15,947 nucleotides of DNA from an uncultured Collinsella sp. (GTDB taxonomy: Bacteria > Actinomycetota > Coriobacteriia > Coriobacteriales > Coriobacteriaceae). Under the pieces are notes generated by a model that worked only from the letters and a program-made list of their open reading frames with translations, ran no database searches and was not told where the DNA came from. Within the stretch, counting starts at the first letter, position 1. Every line of letters begins with the position of its first letter. This document shows, piece by piece, positions 1 through 5,752 of this stretch. The stretch lies in the NCBI GenBank assembly GCA_900752425.1, contig CAADVE010000061.1, forward strand, positions 1-15,947, in the 5' to 3' direction. The translations under genes were made by a program, and so were the position numbers.

Positions 1-1242
1 CTCTTGCTTATCCACGAGCACGACTTGGTGTCCGCGCTTGGCGGTAATGTAGGCTGCCTCCATGCCCGCAGGACCGGCACCCACAACCAGCACGTTCTTA
101 GCCTCGGCGGCAGGCTCGTAGCCAGCCTCGTCGCGCTCCACGTCCGGGTTGACAGTGCAGGAGATGCGCTTGCCAAACATAATGCCGTTCAGGCAGCGCA
201 GGCAGCCGATGCAGGGGCGGATGTCGTCGGCGTTGCCGGCAGCGGCCTTATTGCAGAACTCGGCATCGCACAGATTGGTGCGGCCCATCATGCAGATGTC
301 GGCAGCGCCGTCCTCGATCAGCTCCTCGGCGATCCAGGCCTCGTTGATACGTCCGACGGTGGCGACGGGAATGTTGACGTGCTTCTTGATCTCGCGCGAG
401 CAGGCGGCATGCGAGGCCTGCTGGGTACCGGCGGCAGGAATCGCGGAACCGCGCTTGATGGTGGTGCCGCCCGACACATGAATCATGTCGACGCCGGCCT
501 TCTCCAGGCGACGCGAGACGTAGATCATGTCGTTGAGGGTCAGACCGCCATCGGTGTACTCATCGCCCGAGATGCGGACGTCGATGATAAAGTCCTTGCC
601 GCAGCGCTCGCGAATCTCGGCGATGACCTCGAGCAAAAAGCGCATGCGGGCGTCGAGCGAGCCGCCGTACTCATCGGTACGCTTGTTATAGAGCGGGGTC
701 AAGAAACCGCCGAGCATGCCGTGGGCGTGCGCCGCATGGACCTCGACGCCATCGACACCGGCCTTCTGCATACGCACGGCAGCGTCGCCAAACTGATGCG
801 TGAGCTCGTGAATCTCATCGACCGTAATGGGGCGCGGCGCCTCGCGGGCATAGGACGGGCCCACAAAGGACGGAGCGATCAGGCGCGGCGTACCCGGAAT
901 GTTAAAGGCCATGTAGGCGGGGTGGAAGAGCTGCGGCATGATCTTACAGCCATACTCGTGGACGGCCGCGGCGAGCTTTTCCCAGCCAGGGATAAACGTG
1001 TCGTCGTAGCAGCACATGTCACCCGGCAGATAGGTATAGGTAGGCTCGACCGTCACGACCTCGGTGATGATGAGGCCCACGCCGCCCTTGGCGCGGGCAC
1101 GGTAATGATCGACCAAGTCGTCGGTCACATAGCCATGATCGGCCAGGTTGGTGGATACCGGCGGCATAAAGACGCGGTTCTTGACCTCGGTCGTACCGAC
1201 CTTGATCGGGCTAAAGAGCATTGGATAGGCAGAGGACTCCAT
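1..1242 (-). CDS. Old Yellow Enzyme-like NADH:flavin oxidoreductase with Fe-S and FAD modules (3' end outside window)
   Basis: The first 414 residues are visible; the gene runs off the low-coordinate edge. The N-terminal TIM barrel (about residues 5-330) is of the Old Yellow Enzyme / 2,4-dienoyl-CoA reductase type, with FSPIKVG at 10-16 and the YNKRTDEYGGS signature at 185-195. Cysteines 344, 347, 350 and 362 follow the barrel as a probable [4Fe-4S] site, and GAGPAG at 388-393 opens an FAD-binding domain. This matches the FMN/Fe-S/FAD architecture of FadH, BaiCD/BaiH and trimethylamine dehydrogenase, cytoplasmic enzymes that reduce C=C bonds or act on related substrates with NAD(P)H. The start is ATG at 1242 with AAAGGA seven bases upstream. 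The usual HGYL active-site segment is altered (HAAHAHGML at 171-179), so the substrate cannot be named. It appears to be transcribed apart from the GltD-like gene upstream. Confidence 0.9.
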   Translation of the reverse strand, partial: MESSAYPMLFSPIKVGTTEVKNRVFMPPVSTNLADHGYVTDDLVDHYRARAKGGVGLIITEVVTVEPTYTYLPGDMCCYDDTFIPGWEKLAAAVHEYGCKIMPQLFHPAYMAFNIPGTPRLIAPSFVGPSYAREAPRPITVDEIHELTHQFGDAAVRMQKAGVDGVEVHAAHAHGMLGGFLTPLYNKRTDEYGGSLDARMRFLLEVIAEIRERCGKDFIIDVRISGDEYTDGGLTLNDMIYVSRRLEKAGVDMIHVSGGTTIKRGSAIPAAGTQQASHAACSREIKKHVNIPVATVGRINEAWIAEELIEDGAADICMMGRTNLCDAEFCNKAAAGNADDIRPCIGCLRCLNGIMFGKRISCTVNPDVERDEAGYEPAAEAKNVLVVGAGPAGMEAAYITAKRGHQVVLVDKQE

Positions 1243-1276
1243 ACAGGGTTCCTTTCATTTGAGCCGCTCGGCGGCA

Positions 1277-1305
1277 GTTGCTGACGTACCTATCGTACCA
1301 GCAAC
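1277..1305. promoter_or_regulatory. 29-bp inverted repeat over the candidate promoter of the OYE-like gene
   Basis: GTTGCTG (1277-1283) and CAGCAAC (1299-1305) are perfect 7-bp arms around a 15-bp centre that itself contains GTAC twice. On the minus strand the centre contains TGGTACGAT (1292-1300), which resembles an extended -10 (TGnTATAAT); no good -35 is present at the right distance. An operator overlapping a -10 is a common repressor layout. The regulator is unknown and the symmetry differs from the TGAACGTT sites elsewhere in the window. Confidence 0.4.
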
Positions 1306-1353
1306 CGTGCAGCATCCGACCGCACGCGCTCCCCCAGTCTCTGCTCAACCCCC

Positions 1354-1424
1354 AAAAAGTTGCGGTGAAATACGGGGCAGCCGAGGCTTTTCACAGCCAA
1401 AACAGTCCGTATTTCACCGCAACT
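1354..1424 (-). terminator. Large inverted-repeat hairpin / probable terminator after the GltD-like gene
   Basis: Arms 1358-1375 and 1407-1424 are perfect 18-bp inverted repeats (AGTTGCGGTGAAATACGG and its complement) around a 31-nt loop with a small inner stem (GGCT 1385-1388 / AGCC 1395-1398). On the minus strand the second arm runs into TTTTT and then a G run, so it can act as an intrinsic terminator for the gene ending at 1441. The stem is longer, and the loop much larger, than in ordinary terminators. It may therefore be a copy of a dispersed palindromic repeat that has been co-opted. Confidence 0.65.
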
Positions 1425-1440
1425 GATGGGTGGGATGGAG

Positions 1441-2658
1441 TTAGAGGCCCAGATAGGTAGTCATGCCTTCGACGGCGAGCTTGGCGCCTGCCACGGCATG
1501 AACCACCGTGAGCGGGCCGTTAACCACGTCGCCGGCGGCAAAGACGCCAGGCACCGTTGTCATGCCGTTCTCGTCGACCGAAAGCAGGCCACGATGGTCG
1601 GTCTCCAGGCCGCCCGTCGTAAGCACAAGCTTGTCTTTGGGCACCTGCGAAGCCGCAATCACAACTGTGTCGGCAGACACATGGTCGAGCTCCTCCTCGT
1701 AGCCCACCACATTGTTGTCCTCGTCAAAGATAGCCGTCTCGAACACCGGACCGTTATCGCCGATGGCGCAGATCGCCTTGCCGCACACAATCTCGGCACC
1801 GTCAAGCTCGGTCAGCTCGACCTCGTCGTCGATGGCCGAGATATGGCGCGAGCGTGCATACACAGTGACCTTGCGAGCACCCGAACGCAGCGCCGTGCGG
1901 GCCACATCCATGGCCACATTACCGGCACCGATGACCGCCACGTTCTGCCCGATAGCCACGCTCGTGGGATCGACCAGGTAATCGATACCAAACAGCACGT
2001 TGCCGCGCGACTCGCCGGGAATGCCCAGTTTGCGGGCACGCCAGGTACCGGTACCAACAAAGACCGCATCGTAGCCGTCGCGCAGCAGGTCGTCGATATG
2101 CAGCGCGCCACCAATGGTGGTCGAGGGGCGCACGCGCACGCCAAGCGAGCACATCACGTGACGGTACTTTTGCACGAGCGCACGGGGCAGGCGGAACTCG
2201 GGGATACCGTATTCCAGCACACCGCCGATCTCGGGGCGCTGTTCAAATACCGTGACGGCACAGCCCAGCTGGGCCATCTTAATGGCCACGGTAATACCGG
2301 CGGGACCGGAACCGACCACAGCAACCTGTTTGCCGCACGACGGCGCGGGCGTCCACTCCTTACGATCCAAATACGCTGTCGAGATATAGTTCTCGATGCT
2401 CGAGAAATGTACGGGTGTGCCCTTGCGGCCCTGGATGCACGCGCCCTCGCACTGGCCCGAATGGTTGCAAACCATGGAGCAGACCGCGCTCATGGGATTG
2501 TTCTGGAACAGCAGCTCGCCCGCCTCTTCTAGACGACGCTGTTTGAACAGGTCAATGACCTGCGGAATAGGCGTCTGAACCGGGCAGCCCTTAAGCTGAC
2601 AGAACGCCCTTTTACAACCCAGGCAACGATTCGCCTCTTCGACAATGTGGATAGCCAC
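1441..2658 (-). CDS. GltD-like NAD(P)-dependent FAD/Fe-S oxidoreductase
   Basis: This is a 405-residue homologue of the glutamate synthase small subunit / NADPH:acceptor oxidoreductase family (GltD, SudA, NfnB-like), a cytoplasmic electron-transfer flavoprotein. The N-terminal domain carries two cysteine sets for [4Fe-4S] clusters: C12, C15, C20, C25 and C60, C64, C70, C74. The FAD motif GSGPAG is at 116-121, the NAD(P) motif GAGNVAMD at 244-251, and the second flavin motif AAGD at 374-377. It is shorter than E. coli GltD (about 470 residues), and no GltB large subunit is adjacent, so glutamate synthesis should not be assumed. The start chosen is GTG 2658, preceded by AAGGGGAG. An in-frame TTG at 2685 lies upstream of that site and is less likely. 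The gene lies 103 bp after the isomerase and is followed by a terminator-like hairpin. Confidence 0.88.
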   Translation of the reverse strand: MAIHIVEEANRCLGCKRAFCQLKGCPVQTPIPQVIDLFKQRRLEEAGELLFQNNPMSAVCSMVCNHSGQCEGACIQGRKGTPVHFSSIENYISTAYLDRKEWTPAPSCGKQVAVVGSGPAGITVAIKMAQLGCAVTVFEQRPEIGGVLEYGIPEFRLPRALVQKYRHVMCSLGVRVRPSTTIGGALHIDDLLRDGYDAVFVGTGTWRARKLGIPGESRGNVLFGIDYLVDPTSVAIGQNVAVIGAGNVAMDVARTALRSGARKVTVYARSRHISAIDDEVELTELDGAEIVCGKAICAIGDNGPVFETAIFDEDNNVVGYEEELDHVSADTVVIAASQVPKDKLVLTTGGLETDHRGLLSVDENGMTTVPGVFAAGDVVNGPLTVVHAVAGAKLAVEGMTTYLGL

Positions 2659-2684
2659 GCAACTCCCCTTTTTAATGCAATCCA

Positions 2685-2722
2685 ATGGGGCGACGATAAA
2701 GACCCTTCACCGCCGCCCCCAT
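2685..2722 (-). other. Short hairpin in the leader of the GltD-like gene
   Basis: ATGGGGCG (2685-2692) pairs with CGCCCCCAT (2714-2722) with one bulged base and a loop of about 21 nt. On the minus strand it is not followed by a T run, so it is not a normal intrinsic terminator. It lies between the isomerase stop and the ribosome-binding site of the GltD-like gene. No convincing promoter was found in this 103-bp gap, so read-through from the isomerase remains possible. Confidence 0.3.
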
Positions 2723-2761
2723 ACAGGTAATCTCAATCTGCCGACACGGCAAAAGCCAATG

Positions 2762-3667
2762 CTATAACTCGCGATGCAAAGCCCCGCAGCGAGCGGACAT
2801 GTGCTTGAGTGTCGCCAGGCAGTCAGCCGCCGTCGCCGGCACGCTGTTCTCGACCACGCAGGGAATCCCAGGGCAGGCGGCAGCCGCCCAGGCCACCACG
2901 GGCTCAAAGTCATATCGTCCCGTCTCGCCCACGCCGTGGCACACCAGGCGTGAACCCGTGCCGTCGCACCAACCGGCTTCGTCCTCGTTATCAACGACCT
3001 CAAAATCCTTGGCGTGCAGCACGCGAATCTTGCTGCCGCATAAATAGAGCATGCGCGCGGTGATTTCCTGCGCTTCGCCAACGACGCTGGGGTGCAGCAG
3101 CGACACTGGGTCATAGATCACGCCGAGCGACGGGCTCGAGACGCGCTCCAGCACCTCACGGCAGCGATCTGGCGTGTTGACCGTCTCGTTCCAACCGGGC
3201 TCAATTAGAACCTGACCGCCCACGGCCTCGGCCCGATCGCAGACGTGTGCGAGTCCGTCCATAAAAGCCTCGAGTGCCTCATCAGTCGTGCGGTCGTCAG
3301 CAACGCGGTTCTGCGCATTGGGGCGACCGGTCTCGGTACCCACCGGGCATCCGCCGAGCGTCTGGGCAAAGTTCAAGCACGCCTCGTACTCGGCAAAGTT
3401 ATCCATGAGCTGTTGGCGATCGGGCGTCGCCAGATTCTTATAGCAGCCGAGCACGGCGACCGAAACGCCCGCCTCGTCGAGCACCGCACGCAAATGGTCG
3501 GCAAGCTCGCGGGTCAGGCCGCCTCGATCGATCCCCATCGATGCGTAGAGCACCTTGCTCGGCAGCTGAATGCACGAAAAGCCCAGCTCTCCTGCCATGC
3601 GAATGCGCTCCTCGACGGTCCCTGGCGGAAGGTCGTGCAGACGCACGCCCGGGGTAATGGCCCCCAC
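2762..3667 (-). CDS. TIM-barrel sugar-phosphate isomerase/epimerase (xylose-isomerase-like / AP-endonuclease-2 superfamily)
   Basis: This 301-residue protein has the length and pattern of sugar phosphate isomerases/epimerases. Likely divalent-metal ligands are E156 (LIEPG), D186 (IYDPVSLLHP), H218 (VLHAKDF) and E273 (VVENS). The substrate is not readable from sequence. The reading frame stays open to 3835, but that part is the antisense-frame shadow of the GH105 3' end. The start chosen is GTG 3667, two bases past the GH105 stop, with AAGGGA ten bases upstream inside GH105. GTG 3676, overlapping the stop, is the alternative. Either way it is tightly coupled to GH105, so the two are almost certainly co-translated. 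It may process the unsaturated uronate released by GH105, or a neutral pectin sugar; this is inference from context. Confidence 0.85.
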   Translation of the reverse strand: MGAITPGVRLHDLPPGTVEERIRMAGELGFSCIQLPSKVLYASMGIDRGGLTRELADHLRAVLDEAGVSVAVLGCYKNLATPDRQQLMDNFAEYEACLNFAQTLGGCPVGTETGRPNAQNRVADDRTTDEALEAFMDGLAHVCDRAEAVGGQVLIEPGWNETVNTPDRCREVLERVSSPSLGVIYDPVSLLHPSVVGEAQEITARMLYLCGSKIRVLHAKDFEVVDNEDEAGWCDGTGSRLVCHGVGETGRYDFEPVVAWAAAACPGIPCVVENSVPATAADCLATLKHMSARCGALHREL

Positions 3668-3668
3668 G

Positions 3669-4907
3669 CTATTCACATCCCTTACAGGCGTTGATGCCCG
3701 GGGTGTATCCGCCAAACGGGTCCTCGATGGAGCACACGCCCGAGGGGGCGAGCGGATCGCGCTTACCGGCCAGCTTGTCGTGATGCATGGTCTCGATATA
3801 GGCAAGCACCAGCGGCGCCACACCCTTTGCATCATTTTTGACCACGGGCTCGCTCATGTAGTAATCAAACGTGCCCTCACGGTGCGCGGTGTTTCCCAAG
3901 CCCGCAACCAGGCAGATGTTGTCGAGCGCCAGCTGCCCGTCATACTCGGACAGGCAGGTCTCGCAGATGCCGTCGAAGGCGCGACGGCCGTACTGGTAGT
4001 AACGCTCGCCCAGCACGCCCAGACGCACGCCCTTCATGATGGCATTGGCAAAAATCGCGCTACCAGACTCCTCCAGGTAGTTGGGGGCGATATTGGGCAG
4101 GTTGATGACCTGATGCCACATGCCGGTCTTCTCGTCCTGATACGGCAGCATGGCGTCGATCAGGTCGTGGAACATCTTGCGGATCTCGTCCTTCTCGGCT
4201 GACATCGAAGGCGGCATGAGCTCCCAGGTATCGATGAGTGCCATGGCAAACCAGCCCTCGGCGCGCAGCCAGAAGTTAGCCGAAAGGCCGGTGACCGGGT
4301 CGCACCAGAACTGTTTGCGGCTCGCGTCGTAAGCGTGATAGTACAGACCGTTGAGGGGGTTGCGCATCAGGTCATGCACGACCTGGAACATATGGAAGCT
4401 GTCCGAGCAGGCACGACGGTTGTGGAAGCTCAGCTCGTACTGCATGTAGAACGGCTGGGCCATATACATGCCATCGAGCCAGATCTGGTTGGGATAGACG
4501 GCCTTGTGCCAAAACACGCCCTCTTTGGTGCGCGGCTGGGTCTCGAGCTGGCGGTAGATGGTGTCCATGGCGGCACGGTACTTGGGCTTGCCCACCAGGT
4601 CATACAGCTTGTAGAGGGTCTTGCCCGCATTGACGTTATCGAGGTTGTACTCCTGCGGGTTGTAATGCTTGATGGTACCGTCGTCCTGGACAAAGAAATC
4701 GATGTAGTCATCGGCGAACGTCAGGTAGCGCTGCTCACCCGTAATCTCGTACAGCTCGATGAGCGCCTTGATCATGCAGCCGTCGATATAGTTCCAGGTG
4801 TTCTCCTTGCCGGCGCGAATCTTTTCGATATTCCAAGCCGGCGCCTGCGGCGTAGAGGTTTCGATCAACTGCTCGATATAACGGTCCAGGATTTGATTGC
4901 AACCCAT
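3669..4907 (-). CDS. GH105 unsaturated rhamnogalacturonyl/galacturonyl hydrolase
   Basis: This 412-residue (alpha/alpha)6-barrel protein is of the YteR/YesR family (GH105), which removes the 4,5-unsaturated uronic acid left at the non-reducing end of pectic oligosaccharides by lyases. The family segment WLDGMYMAQPF is at 143-153, and D145 corresponds to the catalytic Asp of YteR. RAEGWFAMAL (215-224) and YLEESGSA (277-284) are further conserved barrel segments. No signal peptide is present, so it acts on imported oligomers in the cytoplasm. The start chosen is ATG 4907, with GAGGGG seven bases upstream. An in-frame ATG at 4925 lacks a ribosome-binding site and would sit against the operator. 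The gene has its own promoter region with two LacI-type operators and leads a unit with the isomerase. No pectate or rhamnogalacturonan lyase that would make its substrate is in the window. Confidence 0.93.
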   Translation of the reverse strand: MGCNQILDRYIEQLIETSTPQAPAWNIEKIRAGKENTWNYIDGCMIKALIELYEITGEQRYLTFADDYIDFFVQDDGTIKHYNPQEYNLDNVNAGKTLYKLYDLVGKPKYRAAMDTIYRQLETQPRTKEGVFWHKAVYPNQIWLDGMYMAQPFYMQYELSFHNRRACSDSFHMFQVVHDLMRNPLNGLYYHAYDASRKQFWCDPVTGLSANFWLRAEGWFAMALIDTWELMPPSMSAEKDEIRKMFHDLIDAMLPYQDEKTGMWHQVINLPNIAPNYLEESGSAIFANAIMKGVRLGVLGERYYQYGRRAFDGICETCLSEYDGQLALDNICLVAGLGNTAHREGTFDYYMSEPVVKNDAKGVAPLVLAYIETMHHDKLAGKRDPLAPSGVCSIEDPFGGYTPGINACKGCE

Positions 4908-4931
4908 TGCTGTCCCCTCTGACATAAACGA

Positions 4932-4950
4932 TAGGTGAACGTTACCCCTA
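4932..4950. promoter_or_regulatory. LacI-type operator, GH105 proximal site
   Basis: TAGGTGAACGTTACCCCTA has the central AACGTT and GGTGAACGTT shared with four other sites in the window; the right half is degenerate. Its dyad (between 4940 and 4941) lies 41 bp from that of the second operator, and it covers the expected transcription start of GH105. A central CG flanked by A/T is typical of LacI-family operators. Confidence 0.75.
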
Positions 4951-4980
4951 GTGTAACGCGAACGGGGAATATAGGGTGAA
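4950..4980 (-). promoter_or_regulatory. Candidate sigma-70 promoter of the GH105 unit
   Basis: On the minus strand the -35-like TTCACC (4975-4980) is part of the upstream operator, and TACACT (4950-4955) can serve as -10 with a 19-bp spacer. The spacer is long and both hexamers are imperfect. The same arrangement (TTCACC from an operator, -10, second operator over the start) recurs at the symporter promoter, which supports the call. Confidence 0.5.
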
Positions 4981-5000
4981 CGTTAACCCTATATTCCCCG
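4963..5000. promoter_or_regulatory. 38-bp near-perfect palindrome with a LacI-type operator at its centre
   Basis: Positions 4963-5000 read as an uninterrupted inverted repeat with 18 of 19 base pairs matched; only 4978/4985 (G/A) fails. The dyad between 4981 and 4982 is the centre of GGGTGAACGTTAACCC. LacI-type operators usually span 14-20 bp, so the outer CGGGGAATATA arms add a further symmetric element. No T run follows on either strand, so a simple terminator is unlikely, although cruciform or RNA-hairpin formation is possible. It begins 14 bp after the SGNH esterase stop. Confidence 0.8.
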
Positions 5001-5014
5001 CAAACGGCAGACTT

Positions 5015-5683
5015 TTAGCGGCAAACGGCGGTGAGACCCGCGGCGATGCGATGCGCCAGGCGCTCATAGCCGGCAGGACTGTAATGCAGACCGTCCGGCA
5101 TATAGAGCTCGCGGTGCTCTGGCAAAAACGGGCTGATGCCACTTTGCGCATACAGGTCAATCACCGGAACGGAGTAGCGGTCGCAGACTTCGAGCATCGC
5201 CCGCACGTAGGCGGCCTGCGTCAACCCCAGGTGATTGAGCTCATCGCTTGCCGGGATATCCTTCTCGTGCTTACCGCTCGTCTTGCACGGCGTCATAAAC
5301 ACGAGCTTTGCCTGAGGTGAGCGCGCCGCGATGGTTCGGATCAGATAATCGAGTGCACCATAGAACTCGTGCACGTCCGTGCTGCCCAGCTCTCCAAGCG
5401 GCACGTTGCGGCTAAAGTCGTTGACGCCGCCAAAGACGATGTAGATATCGGCCGCATCGTCGATACCGTCCAATCGCTCGACAAACGAATCGATGCGGTC
5501 GGCCTTGACGGCGATGCGCGAGCCCTTGATGCCAAAGTTCTCGATGGTTGCGCCGCCCAGTAGCGCGCCCAAGTGCGAGGTCCACGAAATGTCGTTGCCT
5601 CCCCCACTGCAGCCGTTATCGCCCCAGGTGGTCGAATCGCCAAAGCAGCAAATGGTCGATTCACTCAAACTCTTCGTTTCCAT
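5015..5683 (-). CDS. SGNH/GDSL-family esterase, probable pectic-oligosaccharide deacetylase
   Basis: This 222-residue protein has the SGNH hydrolase blocks in order: FGDST (14-18) with nucleophile S17, FGGVND (84-89) with the oxyanion Gly/Asn, and DGLHYS (197-202) with the D197/H200 pair. There is no signal peptide, so it is cytoplasmic. The family includes rhamnogalacturonan and other carbohydrate acetylesterases as well as lipases. The neighbours (CE8 fusion upstream, GH105 downstream) favour removal of acetyl groups from imported pectin fragments, but the sequence alone does not fix the substrate. The start chosen is ATG 5683 with AGGAG six bases upstream; the frame is open further upstream without a better start. 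It lies 69 bp after the CE8 fusion with no terminator between, so the two are probably co-transcribed. Confidence 0.85.
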   Translation of the reverse strand: METKSLSESTICCFGDSTTWGDNGCSGGGNDISWTSHLGALLGGATIENFGIKGSRIAVKADRIDSFVERLDGIDDAADIYIVFGGVNDFSRNVPLGELGSTDVHEFYGALDYLIRTIAARSPQAKLVFMTPCKTSGKHEKDIPASDELNHLGLTQAAYVRAMLEVCDRYSVPVIDLYAQSGISPFLPEHRELYMPDGLHYSPAGYERLAHRIAAGLTAVCR

Positions 5684-5752
5684 AATCTTCTCCTCATCCG
5701 CCCATCGACGGTCATACAGGAACGTACCGTTTATTCGCAGCATGCCGAGGGG

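Noticed and set aside
4..1284. Long plus-strand open frames across the window (up to 579 codons, for example 4-1284, 1426-2532, 9707-11446, 13184-14782, 15010-15924)
   Set aside because: Each lies antisense to a clearly recognised minus-strand gene, has low-complexity composition rich in H, R, G and A, matches no family I recognise, and is explained by high GC at third codon positions.
3668..3835. N-terminal extension of the isomerase to ATG 3835
   Set aside because: It would overlap GH105 by about 165 bp, reads as an Arg/Pro-rich shadow, and the family homology begins only after GTG 3667.
5000..5031. Direct repeat GCAAACGGC (5000-5008 and 5023-5031) at the SGNH 3' end
   Set aside because: It is only 9 bp, one copy is coding, and no element boundary or attachment-site partner is seen.
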